DNA of 64,000 nucleotides from Danio rerio. Lineage: Eukaryota > Chordata > Actinopteri > Cypriniformes > Danionidae. Positions 1-13,020 of this stretch are shown here, piece by piece. The translations under genes were made by a program, and so were the position numbers. Each line of letters begins with the position of its first letter. The stretch's first letter is position 1. The DNA is taken from NCBI RefSeq assembly GCF_049306965.1, contig NC_133180.1:23909001-23973000 (forward strand). Direction: 5' to 3'. Below the pieces are notes generated by a model, which had not been told where the DNA came from, did no database searches, and worked only from the letters and a program-made list of their open reading frames with translations.

Positions 1-467
1 AAGAAATAAAAGAAGCTACAGTGGTTTTCCTGATTACAGCAATGTTTTGTTGGTGATCATTTATGCCAGTTTAAACATAAAGTGATGTTTTTTTCTCTTT
101 AACACGTATAGTAAAATTGAAACTGCTTTATTCAGATTATTAATGTGATATTTGATATAAATTAAACTCTTTGGATGAAACAGCTTATGAAACAGTTCTC
201 TTATTAGATGAGAAATTTAAGTCAGGAACATGTGAAATGGTAATATATCACACTGCTGTTTATACAAGGATATGCCCGAGTGGAAAGTTGGAAAGTTTAG
301 CGAAAGAAAAATAAATGCTACATAAAGTTATTTTAATGATATCATGTTCTGTTTTGCGAAATTATACTGTGATACATTTGGCAAAGAATGCCCTCCTTTA
401 TAACTCAAAAATGTTCAGATACACATTGGTATGTTTGTGTAAAGCAGTTGTTTCTTTTTGTCTGCAG

Positions 468-569
468 GAATGGTACGAGGAATATTCCAGAACAAACCTT
501 CAGACTGATGGGACCTTCCACAGAGAACTGGACAGCCCTGATGCTGGTGCCACAAACAGCATTAACTAA
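468..569 (+). CDS. Possible terminal coding exon of an unidentified gene entering from the left
   Basis: A pyrimidine-rich tract ending in TCTGCAG precedes 468. The reading frame is then open for 33 codons from EWYEEYSRTNLQ to a TAA stop at 567-569. The frame upstream of 468 looks like intron sequence. About 400 bases of moderately G+C-rich sequence follow and could be the 3' UTR, with an ATTAAA-type signal near 956. The peptide is polar and acidic (ending DAGATNSIN), with no membrane segment or recognised motif. I do not recognise the family. Phase 0 at the acceptor is assumed from the open frame. It could also be a chance open frame next to a cryptic splice site; nothing else in the window confirms it. 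Confidence 0.4.
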   Translation, partial: EWYEEYSRTNLQTDGTFHRELDSPDAGATNSIN

Positions 570-2376
570 CATATACACTGCATCAGCATAACTAACACAT
601 TCACTTGTACCTCTGAGGAACTTTAGGAACGTCTTCCTCTCAGCAACGGAAAGCACAGGTGTTCCCCATGACCACTACATTCTCTCCTTCCACAGACCTC
701 CTTCACTTAAAGCCTTACTCCCCCACAAAAAAACCTTAAGGTTCCGCGGCCAATCAGGGAAGCTTGCAGATCAATCATTTGACATGCACTTGGTCCAGGA
801 ACCTTTTTTCTTCCATGAAATGCGCCTCATGACATTTGTCTTTTGACTCTTAAGGATTCAGACTCTCGTGGATTTTGCAGATGGAGCTCAGCGACTGAAT
901 GTTTCTGTGGGAGTTTATTTTTTCTCCGCAGTCTGAGGTATTGCTTAACCAACAGATTAAAGATTATAGTAATACACTAATGCTGTTTTTTTTTTTACTA
1001 AAGCTGCTTTTTGCTGGAACCTTTGGACCTTAGGCTTATTTCTTTCTATATATATATATATATATGCTGATTAAATATATGTCAGTTGCAGTTAGGAGTC
1101 AAGTCAAGTGTTTAAAAAGCTGCTTAAATATACATCCACTCACTCGATATGGGCTGGTTTCCCAGACATGTGTTCATTTTGGACAGAGAAGTGTTAGAAA
1201 ACCAGCCCTGGACCTTTCAGTTAAGCCTCTGTCTTTTGTCATATATGAAAAGATCTCATTTCCTTGTTTGGAGTCAGTATTGTTTTAGTCACGTTCAGTA
1301 AAATCAGTCACATTTTATAGCGCTTAAAATCTGACCGACTCTGAAAGAGTTTTCAGAATAAATCTGTTATGTTTCCAGACCCAAATGTTTCTGACAAAGG
1401 GAAAACATTTGTTCTTGCTAATGGTTTTACACAGTTTCAGAACTGTCATTTATTTATTTACTTCATAAGTTAACCAGTTATTTTTCCCCTGACATCTCTC
1501 CTGTTTGTTTTTGCACTGTTTTACATTTTATTTGTTTTATTTTATGCTGTTTTAGAGAGGTGTATGCCGGAGAATTCCATTGTTTACTCCCATTTGGTTG
1601 TTTGATTGCACTATAGGTTGATGCCTGTGCATCCGTGATGCTCCAAACACATGATCCATTTGTGACGTCAAAGCACACCAGCTCCTCTAATAGAGCAGGA
1701 TTTACCTGTGTCCAAGTTCTATGTTCTTGTTCCTTTGTAAATGTACAGTATAATAATAATAATAACAGTTTTAGTAAATGCTACATTTTAATTAACGCTG
1801 GCTTGGTTTTGTTTGTTAATTGTAATAGGAGTCATTTTATATGAACTTATGAGAAGGGCCAGACAGAATCTGCGGATGTTTTTTGCTATTTCTGCTGAGA
1901 ATCTTGTTAAAAATCAGCAGAATAATTTTGGGAGTATCATAACTAAAATCTTAATGTGAAATAAAAAATAATATCTTTTTAACTTTTATTCATTGTTTAA
2001 AATACAAATCCAATTAGATTCACTTTATTTGGTAAACAAAACAAGTCTCTGATATAATATATCTACTAAAAGACAGACAATATTACTTTTCAAACTATAT
2101 TGTGAATAAATCATGAATATTTTCATATTAGTCAATATGTATACTAAAATAAATGTAAAAACAGAATAACTATAAATTTACACACATTTACTCAAGTAAA
2201 TAAACAGAATCAATGATGAGCTAAAAATCTGTGGAATTCTGTGCACGCAGATTCTGTGTGGGCCTACTTATGAGTCAGAAACTGCTACCATATCCCCACT
2301 TGATTTTAGTATTATAGACATTAGATATAATAGATTAGATTTTAGTTTATCTTTTTAAATTAATTGTTTTAGATGT
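570..2376. other. Possible 3' UTR, then unannotated intergenic DNA
   Basis: The first 400 bases may be the 3' UTR of the preceding exon. The rest is AT-rich, with a short (TA)n at 1051-1066. No gene, RNA or clear mobile element was recognised. Confidence 0.4.
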
Positions 2377-2714
2377 GGGTGTCACGGTGGCCCAGTAGGT
2401 AGCACGTTCGCCTCACAGCAAGAAGGTCGCTGGTTTGAGCCTCGACTGGGTCAGTTGGCATTTCTGTGTGGAGTTTGCATGTGGAGTTTCCCTGTGTTTG
2501 GTGGGTTTCCCCCACAAGTCCAAAGATATGTGCTATGGGTGAATTGAATAAGCTTAATTGGCCCTAGTGTATGGGTGTATAGGTGTTTCCCAGTGATGGG
2601 TTGCAGCTGGAAGGGCACTTGATGTGTAAACCATTCGCTGGATAAATTGGCGGTTCATTCCGCGTTGGCGACCCCAGATTAATAAAGGGATTAAGTGAAA
2701 AGAAAATGAATTAA
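2377..2714 (+). mobile_element. DANA SINE, near full length, with target-site duplication
   Basis: The 5' part carries the tRNA-derived head (GTGGCCCAGTAGGTAGCAC, then GGTCGCTGGTTTGAGCC, a B-box-like segment). The body and the conserved tail (GGCGGTTCATTCCG, GGCGACCCC, ATTAATAAAGGGATTAAG) follow, ending in a GAAAATGAATTAA-type tail. The flanks repeat: 2359-2376 and 2715-2730 both read TTAAT(T)GTTTTAGATGT. That is a target-site duplication of about 16 bases, as expected for insertion by target-primed reverse transcription. Confidence 0.9.
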
Positions 2715-2731
2715 TTAATGTTTTAGATGTC

Positions 2732-2803
2732 GTCATGTCATGTTAGAGGTCATGAGAACTTGAAGGTCTGTCATGTTAGAGGTCATGAGAACTTGAAGGT
2801 CTG
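2732..2803. repeat. 34-base tandem duplication
   Basis: GTCATGTTAGAGGTCATGAG followed by AACTTGAAGGTCTG occurs twice in direct succession with essentially no differences, so it is a recent local duplication. It lies just after the SINE target duplication. Confidence 0.85.
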
Positions 2804-2974
2804 GACTTGAAGGACATCACATTCATAGGTCGACAATATATAATTAGAAATTAAATGTTTGGGATGTGGAGAAACGGAAGATTCACTTTAAGCCCCTAAA
2901 TTTGCAGCAACTGCTTGAAGATGTTGCTTGCTGCACCTTGATCTACTTCACAAAAGTAGATTTAAAAATATATA

Positions 2975-3150
2975 TATATCAGACGTAACCATAGTTAAAA
3001 AACGAATACCATGGAAGTCAATGGTTACCTGTTTCCAGCATTTTACCAAATATCTTATTTAACAGAAAGAAGACATTCAAACAGATTTGGAAAAAGTGAA
3101 GGGTGAGTAAACGATGACAGTTTTGTTTGTTGGTGAACTATCCTTAATCT
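2975..3150 (+). repeat. Fragment of a common zebrafish dispersed repeat
   Basis: The string GGAAGTCAATGGTTACCTG, then TTTCCAGCATT, a stretch with AACAGAAAGAAG, and GGTGAGTAAACGATGACAG leading to GGTGAACTATCC, is the order seen in a very common zebrafish dispersed element. Related starts recur at 8675, 11030 and 63960, and related ends at 35256 and 54052. Family name not assigned. Confidence 0.6.
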
Positions 3151-4185
3151 ACAGTAGTCAACATTTGAAGTGGGTCAAAATATTGTTACAAAATGGTCCA
3201 AAAGGCAAGAATGGGTGTTCAATAGTTTAGGACAAATTTGATGAAATGTGATGAACCGCTTAAAATGTTGACTACTAACGTTAGTTCTCAAACGTATAAA
3301 CATGCTAGTAAGGTGAATATCGCGCGAGATTGAAGTGGCAGTTATTCACATAATTTTATGTACAATTTCTAAATAACAAGACCAGACACTAGACGTTTTC
3401 TTCTTGCGTTAGCTTGTCTACAGACTGATTAAATTTGTTGATGTTTGTTTTATACAGGACAGCAGGGGGCAGTACAGAGTCAGGTCCACCATCACCACAG
3501 AGCTGAGCAGGGAACGTTTCTCCGTGTGAGGATCTTGTGTTTCGGTTGTCATCGCCTTTGAACCATTCTTCCTTTCTCGTTCTTCCAGTAAAGTAATGTG
3601 ATACTTGTTTTTCAGGAAATTATTGTAACATGTCAGGTTCATGATGACGTCAGACATTAATTGGATGTTCTCAGTGAGCCTGTGTTTGTGCCCCCCTATT
3701 GTTCATAGCATACTGTACGTGCGTTCCCCATAAAGTGATACAAAATCAATATCAACCATAATTTTAGGCTACACCTTAAAGTCCTTGAATTGATAAATGT
3801 TTCGTTTTATAGATGTATCAATTACTGGAATGTAATGTATGGCGTGATAGAAACAAACCTTTATGTACTGTTGGGGATGTTTTCATCCACTCTGGGGTGA
3901 TTTTATGTCTAAATTTTTCCATAACGTGATGTTTTTCAGCTAGCAAAATGGTTTTTTTTTATTTTTTTTTTTAAGATCAGTCTTATTTAGACACATATTT
4001 TAAGAATTACTTTTTTCTAAACTCAATGATACACTCTGGGCAAATTTACTACCCTTGTGTTGTGTTAGGGACGAAAACATCCACTGAATTAAACTGCTGT
4101 AAAAATGCATCTAATACATATTTTTTTCTTTTTTTGGGGTTACATAAATCTGTTAATTAACCACAGTATTGATCAAAACTGCTGA

Positions 4186-4460
4186 GCGAAGCAGTGGCGC
4201 AGTAAGTGGTGCTGTCGCCTCACAACAAGAAGATCGCTGGTTCGAACCTCGGCTCAGTTTCTGTGAGGAGTTTGCATGTTCTCCCTGCGTTCGCGTGGGT
4301 TTCCTCCGGGTGCTCCGGTTTCCCCCACGGTCCAAAGACATGCTGCAGGTGAATTGGGTAGGCTAAATTGTCCGTAGTGTATAAGTGTATGAGCGTGATG
4401 GGCCCAGACAGCAGGCCAGCCGGAATGTGTAAAAAAAAGTCGGCCAAAGAAGAAGAAGAA
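4186..4460 (+). mobile_element. DANA SINE with altered 3' end
   Basis: The tRNA-like head (GCAGTGGCGCAGTAAGTGG, ATCGCTGGTTCGAACCTCGG) and middle (GTTCTCCCTGCGTTCGCGTG, GGTGCTCCGGTTTCCCCCAC) are well preserved. The usual tail with GGCGGTTCATTCCGC is missing and is replaced by GGCCAGCCGGAATGTG and an AAG-rich tail. This is either an internal deletion or a variant subfamily. Confidence 0.85.
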
Positions 4461-5328
4461 GAGAGAGATTGATCAAAATTACTACATGAACTCTTTTATT
4501 GCCATATTCATAAAAGTTACTGATTTGGCAAACAAAAAAGCACACAACATGACATATTTTCAATATAAAAAAGTAATTATGGACTGGATTAAAAAAAACT
4601 TTTATCTTGAACATGTTTCATGAAGTCTTGAACATGTGAAACACCATTACCTTTGAAGCATTTTTATTTATTTATTAATTTTCAATATTTTCTGTTGGCT
4701 GTTTTTGCTTCATCAACTTCCATTATAGCCACCTTTTTTTGATTACAAACCACGACACCATATAATCATTCATATTTGATTGTTGGTGGTTTTCCCTGCT
4801 GGGAAGAGGTCAAATTTGTAATTTTTTACTGTTGATCATCTGTTGGCACCATTATTCCTTTAGATAGGCCTGTGCAAAAAAAGCTTAGTTTCTGGATTTT
4901 ATATGGAGTATAACAACAAATTAAAGTGTGTGTGTGTGAGAGTGACCTTTGCGCACTTACCTTGATGTGTCTGAGAAAATCAAAATATGCATCTCAGCTC
5001 TCAGAGCTACAGTACATGGAGTAAATACAAACAAAAACTGTGTATTTATGTACCATTAAATGTGCTTATAATGGAAGTCAATAGGGCAAAAACAGCACCA
5101 ACAATAATCTAGGCAGAAAAAAATTAAAATCTAACAATGCATTAAAGCCATTGTTGTTATTAATCACTCACATCCAAGACTGTGATAAAAGGTTTAAAAA
5201 ATCCAGTCCACAATTACTTTTTATATTGAAAATACATCATTTTGTGTGTGTTTTTTCCCCACCAAATCAGTGACATCATTTGTGAAATTGGCAATTAAAG
5301 AGTTAAAATCCTGTAAATTTGTTAACAA

Positions 5329-5332
<4 letters not shown>

Positions 5333-5416
<84 letters not shown>
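5333..5416. repeat. (TA)n microsatellite
   Basis: About 84 bases of uninterrupted alternating AT. Confidence 0.98.
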
Positions 5417-5421
<5 letters not shown>

Positions 5422-8128
5422 GATGCCATTTTACAGCAGTTAAATCAGGTGGATGTTTTCATCCCTAATATAACATAAGGGTAGTAAATTTGAACAGTGC
5501 ACAAGGGTTAAATGACTAATGTACCATCTCTTATTGCAGTGGAGCAATCCAGGACATGACAAATGAGAAAAGGTAGACTACTAAACATTTAAACATAAAT
5601 AAAACTAAACATAAATCTAAATCTTTAAACAAGATTTAAACAGTTACTAAGAAAGTTAATCGTTTTTATGTTAGGTGTCTGTGACAAAACGTGATTCATA
5701 TGGAAATTGAAGTACTCTAGCCTCTTTGGCAAAGTAAACATCTCTGATTTGTTCATTTCTCAACAGACGATCAAATATGCCACAAAACTATTTAAATGTT
5801 TTCTTTTTTACTGAATTTATTACGTACAGACAATATAGAGGAGCATCCAGTCTGACCGATGGCCTGCCATCCTGAGGTAAGATTATAAACCAACTCTGAA
5901 CAGGGCTAATCAGAAACGACTTATTAACTATGCATGTTTGTTCGACGTGGTTGTGTCAGATCAAATCAAATCACATATATCTGTCAAATTACCATACACA
6001 ATTTTAATGATGTGAAGATTATGAGTGCTGTCACCACAACAGTTTGCTTTTGTTATTTGTTTTGGTGTACGAAAAAAACACATGCCGCCAAACACACGTT
6101 CTCACACAGTGAAGTCTATTATTAGCTTGTTTATGGTGATCCCTGAGCCTGGGATGGTGGTGTGTGACTCATTCTTTATGTACATTGAGACTGGTTCCTA
6201 ATTTATCCCTTCAGACTCTCCCCCAAACCAGCATCCTGTCCCCTCTGTGACCCTTCCTCTTCCTCCCTTGCCTCTTCCTCTTCTGTCAGTCACTGGGGAG
6301 AGACTGAGACGCTGATGCTTTCTGACAGGGAACAGAATGTATTCAGGACTTTATGTCTGTCCTTTTTTTTTTGTGAACATGTTTGACAAAACGTGCCTGT
6401 TAGCAGGTTTATACTGTAGTGCCATATGACTACAACATGGTGATCCTATTAGTTATACTGTTCTCACGCACAGAGACGTTTCATTGTCCATCAGGGAGAC
6501 GAAACACAGCTTGGGATTTTGAGTGGTTTGTTTTCCGGATGTAAAAATCACCCCTCGCCCCCCTAATTCCCCTCATTTGTCTTTGTTCATTACAAAGACA
6601 TTTTTTTCTCACTCAAACTAATTTTTTTTCCAATTGTAGTGTAATATTTCAAAACATATTTAGATTTATTTTATTAGCTCACACAGTCATTTATTATAGG
6701 TTTATTGTTTGTTATGTTAAAGTGTAAACGGGTTTTAAAATGGTACACTTGTTCCTTGTCAGTGAGGAAAGTCCAAATCTTCTGTATTATTTGTGTGCAT
6801 AACTTTTGACAGCCTGATTAAAGAAGTATTGCATGTTGCAGGCAACTATCATTGCATTATTGCACCATTTATGATGCAGTTTTATTCATGAGCAGGACTT
6901 CTCATGGTTACTGTGGCATCATGGGAAATACTGCTCTTTCTCAGGCTTGTATAATGTATGCATGTGTCAGTTTGCGTTTCTCAGAGTTAGCGTCTAGAAA
7001 GATCTAGAGAAATCATTTCGCACTTAGAGCTACACTTGCTGTCTTGCCCATTTAGACAGAATTAAATCAAACTGCAAAGTACACCGATCTGACAAAACTA
7101 TATTAAAACTGCTTTAACTGTTTCTCTCGTTCTTTTTAATTTCAAGTGACTTCCCTAAGAAAATGCCCGGCAGCCATTATTTTATTTACTATCATTATTA
7201 TTTTTTCAAGAGTTCACACTTACTGTAGATATTGCTTGATGCTATTAGCAGGTTAGGCTTGAAAATCTTTTAAGCATCAGCAGCATAAGGAAAGCTTTTA
7301 AGCATAAGGGGAAAACAAATTGAGGAAGTTCACCATCAATCAGATTTTTTTACTTATGATTTTTTTTACTTTTGCCACGTAATTATAGGCTTGTGAAGCT
7401 GTTTTTGAGATTGCATGCTGAAGCACAAATGAAATATGATGCATTACACACAATATCCATTTTAAAAAGGACATTATGAAGTACTTATAAAATGTGACTA
7501 ATATAAAATCGACAAACACTGTCTGTTCGTTGAAAAATGGAAAGACTCAGTGACCAACCTATTATTATTATAATATTATCAGGGCCTGAAGAATCGTAGT
7601 CACAAGATTAATGGTTGAACAAAATGTACAAACAGGAGAAATCAGAGCAGAGCTGCATTTTTAATGTCAGATTGAATACATTTCAATAAAAAAAAAAAGC
7701 TTTTGAAAGAGTGTTCAAGTCAGTTCAATGGAAATCTGAAGACTAACAATTTGCAAAACAGAAAGAACTAAAGAGCTTCAGTACTTGTTCATGTGGAAAT
7801 CTGTCCTTCTGATCAGCGGGAAGTGATTAAATGGCACAGATCTTTTCACACAAGCTCTCGTATTCCATCAAAACCATCTCTATGTAGCATTTGTTATCAT
7901 TTATTGTACAATGATGTTGCCTCTCTGGAGGGGCACATTAAATCATTTCTAGCGTGTTTCTCAGTTAGAACAAAGTCATTTACAGCTGTTGCTTTGAATG
8001 AATCATTACTAACATATGTGCTTAACTCTTTTAGATTTCTGCATGTGACCTTTAATCTGAACATAAAAGTATTATTGACTTCAAACACATTGTTATATTA
8101 GTTTTAGCACTAACTTCCAGACAAACAA
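5417..8128. other. Intergenic DNA without recognised genes
   Basis: AT-rich non-repetitive sequence. The only structures noted are two short splice-flanked candidate exons (5540-5572 and 5830-5876, described as a finding). No element family was recognised from 5900 to 8128. Confidence 0.4.
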
Positions 8129-8129
8129 T

Positions 8130-8228
<99 letters not shown>
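8129..8228. repeat. (TTTC)n microsatellite
   Basis: About 100 bases of perfect TTTC/CTTT tetranucleotide repeat. Confidence 0.98.
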
Positions 8229-8774
8229 GTCCTGGATTAATTAATCACTGAATAATAAAGACATGTTATCTCTCTTGATGGATGACAGAGGGAAGTGTTT
8301 GAGAAAAGGGAAATGTTTCAGTGACAGAGGATTGATATTGATTTAAGGATATATGTCATCTCTTAGGTCACACTGGATGCCAAACTTATTGCAACATCAA
8401 CAAATATTTAGCACATTATACACTAGCAAACAATCCATGTAAATGCTGCTTTAATATCCATCTAAATCTACAGCTTTTATAAAAGTAGATATAAGATTAA
8501 TAAAGGCTTTTGTGTCCAAGTAAGTGAAATTTAAGGAGTAAATCTAAAATGAAACTTCTATCATCATTTGCACACTCGTGGCTTGTTCACTAGTTGAATA
8601 CGAATGAATATAATTAGAATCATGTTGAAACCTGTATCCATTAACATAAGAGGAAAATCTATAACAATCAGTCAGTGGTTACGGGTTTCCAACATTAATT
8701 AAATAAAGTAAAAAAAAGCTTTCTATTAACCAGAATATGGAGATAACTTCTAAAAAATAATTTTAAATCTAAAA

Positions 8775-9690
8775 TCAGCTTAAAGCCCTCTAAAACCAGC
8801 CTAGAAATGACCAAAATCCTTCTAAAACAAGCTTGGAAATGAGCAAACCCCCTCTAAAATCAGCATGAAAACCTTCTTAAACAGCCTGGAAGAGCCAAAG
8901 CCCCTTTAAAACCAGCCTGGAAGTGACCAAAACCCCTCTAAAACTAGCCCACGAATTAAAAGACAAAAAAAACCTCTAAAACCAGCCTGGAAATGAGCAA
9001 AACCCATATAAAACCAACCTGAAAACCCCCTTAAACTAGCCTGGAAGTGGCCAAAGGCCCTTTAAAACCAGCCTGGAAATGAGCAAAACCCATATAAATC
9101 CAACCTGAAACCCCCTTAAACTAGCCTGGAAGTGGCCAAAGGCCCTTTAATACCAGCCTGGACGTGGTCAAAACCCCTCTAAAACTAGCCCAGAAATGAC
9201 AAAAAACCCTCTAAAACCAGCATGGAAATGAGTAAACCTCCCATAAAACTAGCCCGGAAACCATCTTAAACCAGCCTAGAAGTGGCAAAGGTCCCTTTAA
9301 AACCAGCCTGGATGTGGCCAAAAGCTTTCTAAAATTCAGCCTGCATTGGCCAAAAAGAAAAAAAAAAAAAAAACTAAAACCAGCCCAGAAATGACACAAA
9401 CACCTTTAATACCAGCCTGGAAATGAGCTAACCCCTCTGAAACCAGCCTGAAAACCCTCCTAAACCAGCCTGGAAATGAGCTTAACCCCTCCAAAACCAG
9501 TCTGGAAACCCTCCTAAACCAGGCTGGAAGTGGCCAAAGCCTATTTAAAACAAGCCTGGAAGTGGACAAACCTTTCTAAAACCACTGTGAGGATGACCAA
9601 AACCCCCTAAAACCAGCCTGAAAGTGGCCAAACCCCCTCTTAAACCGACCTAGTTGAACAGCTAAAACCAGCCTACCAGCTTGGGCTTGT
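8775..9690. repeat. Minisatellite, units of about 32-36 bases
   Basis: Imperfect tandem units of the form CTAAAACCAGCCTGGAAATG plus a C-rich spacer (A)GCAAAACCCCT run for about 900 bases. Sub-variants alternate (AAGTGGCCAAAGGCCC, AATGAGCAAAACCCA). The array ends at a segment reading ACCAGCCTACCAGCTTGGGC then TTTTTTTGAGCAGGGA, which resembles the terminus of a dispersed fish element, so the array may have grown out of one. The antisense open frames across it are products of the repeat, not genes. Confidence 0.9.
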
Positions 9691-11184
9691 TAAAGCAGTT
9701 TTTTTGAGCAGGGATATGTCATGTTTTCTGAAAACAAAACAAAATGTGCCCAATATTGAATGACATGAAGGGAGTTCCATTGTTTATACATCTTTAGACT
9801 GGCATCAAAAGTGATATGCCTGATTGAAATCCCATGTTCTCTCTCTATATAAATAAATGCAGGTTACTCTGCCTCAGCTGCTAATAGTAGTCAGTTTAAG
9901 TCGCCACAGCTGTAGATTTTGGCCCCCTTCAGCCTCCAATCATGTTAAGTTAAAGCTAAGCAAGGAGTATCTCCAGACCAAACGAATCAGCTCAGCTGGA
10001 ATTGGAGTTTATTGGCAACAGCAGCATTCCTGTGTCCATTCCGAATCAATCCCTGCCTAGTTGTAGTGTTTCTCTGAAAACAGAGGCTGAACATGAGCCA
10101 GCAGGTTCAGGAGATACTCTGATTTCAGCAACAAGCCCCTTTTGTTGCAACATTGTTTTTTCATTAAAAAAATGATCCACAGACACTAGATTCGACAGCC
10201 AATGAGAAATGTGAAAGTGCTTGACAGTAGGAGAAAGGGTACTGTATGTTCTGTCCCTTCAGTTGTTTGGGAAAAAATGGGATGCGTTAATTTGTACTCA
10301 CACACACAAACGCACGCACGCTTCTGTATAATGTCATCCTTAATTGGGCAAATTTGGGTTATCTAAGCCGCCTCATTTGAGACATCATTATCTGCCTCGT
10401 TATGAGATTGTAAGAGCACATCTGGCCATGACCTCTGAGGGGTCGTTCTTGGGGTCATCGCCATGGTAACCAGAGACCAGAGTGAATGGGGAGCCGCTGA
10501 CGTCTCTCAGTTTCCTGTGTTTTAAGAAGCTTATCTGGTTTCACACTCCGGGTAAAAAGCATTTGACAGAGGACGCGATTCAGACAGCACAGTTTAGAAG
10601 CAAAACATTAGAAACCACAGGTAGACTATTGTTGACTGGGAAAGATTGTGATAAAATGTTAATACAGCACTACTGTAGCACATCTGTCTTTCATTTTACG
10701 TCTTTGGGTGTGTGTAATGTTGAAATGCTTCCTCCTGGATGTTTGCAGTCTTTTGACTCCTTTTTTTAATCTCTCTTGTTTAACTCAGAGTGTTGTGGAA
10801 CAGATTTGTTAAAAATGAATGCAGATGTATACCCTCACAAAGAAATCTGAATTACATAATGATATACAAGTTCGTATCTGGATTTCACATATATGAAATA
10901 TTTCATATATATACAACATATATTTAAAATATTGCAAAAATGTTGGGGAAAAAAAGTTGGTATTTCAGAAATGTACATATAAGTTAAAATATATTAACTA
11001 AAATAGTATATCTATTAGATCTATAAGGAAGTCAGTGGTTACAGGTTTCCAACTTTGTGCAAAACATCAGCTTTTGCATTCAACAGAATTAAAAAACTTG
11101 AGGAATTGCTTTCTAGTCAACAGGATATAGTCATAACTTCTTAAATTTATAATATAAATCTTGAAGGACAGTGAAATCCCTGAT
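9691..11184. other. Intergenic DNA
   Basis: No gene recognised. A fragment resembling the common GTCAGTGGTTACAGG dispersed repeat lies at about 11030-11150 and leads into the second minisatellite. Confidence 0.4.
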
Positions 11185-11570
11185 GAAACATTCTAAAATC
11201 AGCCTAGAAGTAACCAAAACCTTTCTTAAACAGCCAGAAAAAGTCAAAGCCCCTTTAAAACCAGTCTAAAAGCAACCAAAGCCCCTGTAAAAACAGCCTG
11301 GAAAATACTAAAACCAGCCTAAAAGTGGCCAATCCCTTTTAAAACCAGCCTGGAAATCACCAAAGCCCTCTAAAACTAGCACAGAAGTGGCCAAACCCCC
11401 TCTTAACCACCCTGGAAATGACCAAAACCAAAACCCTCTAAAACCAGCCTAGAATTGACCAAAACCCATCTAAAACAGCCAGAAAATGAGCAAGACCCTT
11501 CTGGAACCAGCATGGAGGTGACCTAAACCCCTCTTAAACCATCTTAAAGTCCCTGTAAAACCAGCCTGAA
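11185..11570. repeat. Second minisatellite, same family as 8775-9690
   Basis: Units such as CTAAAACCAGCCTAGAATTG, AAACAGCCTGGAA and GTGGCCAAACCCCCTC match the first array. Both arrays follow a GTCAGTGGTTAC-GGGTTTCCAAC-type segment, so they are copies of one larger repeat rather than independent expansions. Confidence 0.85.
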
Positions 11571-11589
11571 AGCTGAAGTATTTCAGATA

Positions 11590-13020
11590 TGTACATATAT
11601 GTTCATATATATGATGATATTGATCATGTTCAAATGTATTAACTAAAATATTATTCACACACATAATTTTATCTAAGATATTTGAAATTGCAATGGTTGA
11701 AAAAAATTATGAAATGGACATTTGTGCAATGTTTAGAAAAAATTTGCACATATGACATATAATATACACTGTAAACAAACCTTTAAAATAAAAAAAACCT
11801 TTAAAAGAATTATTAAAAATAGCTTAAGTACAAATAATGGCTGTTGTCATAAAACACTGTAAATATAATTATAAATTATAATATAGTTTAACAAATATTT
11901 TAGGATCTGTAGGCTAAACTCCAAAATTATTTGCTTGAAAAAATAACAAAACTGTTATACATCAAATTTTTTATTTCATTTTTACAAATAACACATTTGG
12001 TCATTTTTTTTTTAAATAACAAAAACAAGGTTAGTGTCGACGCCAGGACAACAAAGTTGAGGATCAAATGGCAGTTTATTAAGAGAACTGTCTTGCAATT
12101 AAAGGTTGAAACAGGAACAAACAGGTGCATACATATAATCCCAAGCATAAAGGCGGCAAACAAAGCAAAGGGTCAAACACAGCTAAGGAAACCTCATCGT
12201 AACGCTCACTAACAAGAATCAGCAATCAGAAACTAGTGTGTGTGTGAGTTGTAGTTCATTTTTAGCATGGGAATAAAAACTATTTAGAGCCGTTTATACA
12301 CTATGCATTACAAAAAACTAAACTCATATAAAATGAAACATTAAAACAAGAGTTTCAAACTCCTGGAGAGCTGCAGCTCTGTGCAGTTTAAGTCCAACCG
12401 TTTGTGGAAAAATATAATAAAAACATATTACAAGTAAAATAAAAATAAAACAAAAATAAATATATAGGCTGTTATTTACTAATATTAATTATTATTTGGC
12501 ATTATTACCCTCACTTTAATCCTCATATGATAACTACCTTCAATGGTACTAAAATTAATTTGACAGAATTTTTGTTCCCTTATTTTTACAGGAATAATCT
12601 GTAAATATTAATGTAAAATTATGTGTTAATCTCTGAAAATACAGGAAATTTCAATTAAAAAACATAATACCAAAAAACAAGCAATAACTGTAAATTTAAT
12701 GGTACATTTTAATCACAGAAAATATCTGTAAAACAACAGGTACTCCATGATATAATGAAAAAAACTGGAAAATTCTGTAAAAAAATACAGACAATTACCT
12801 GTAAAATAACGTTCAAATTTGATCTTGTCATATACTGTAGGTAATCAGCATATTTTCCATGTATCATATTTCTATATGGGCCAAAAGGAAAAGGACACTT
12901 CTCTCTTTCTCTTCTCTCTCCTCTCTCTCCCTCACACTCCCCCACAACATCCTTCTCCACCCTCTCTTTCCCAGTGGACGAACGTGGACGTAAAAAATAT
13001 TTGACAAATCCTACATCTGG
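11590..13020. other. Intergenic AT-rich DNA with a half MITE
   Basis: Low-complexity AT-rich sequence. Around 12353-12400 there is a half copy of the hAT-like fold-back family (TTTCAAACTCCTGGAGAGC, TGCAGCTCTGTGCAG). No gene recognised. Confidence 0.4.

Noticed and set aside
4153-4447. Overlapping short open frames on both strands
   Set aside because: They lie within a DANA SINE and have no independent support.
9211-9569. Gly/Trp/Phe-rich antisense open frames with regular repeats
   Set aside because: Produced by the CTAAAACCAGCCTGG minisatellite; the frame breaks with unit length changes.
12020-12240. Segment with GGATCAAATGGCAGTTTATT and an A+G-rich continuation, considered as a piece of an LTR-type element
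   Set aside because: No paired terminal repeats, primer-binding site or coding domain could be seen; left unassigned.
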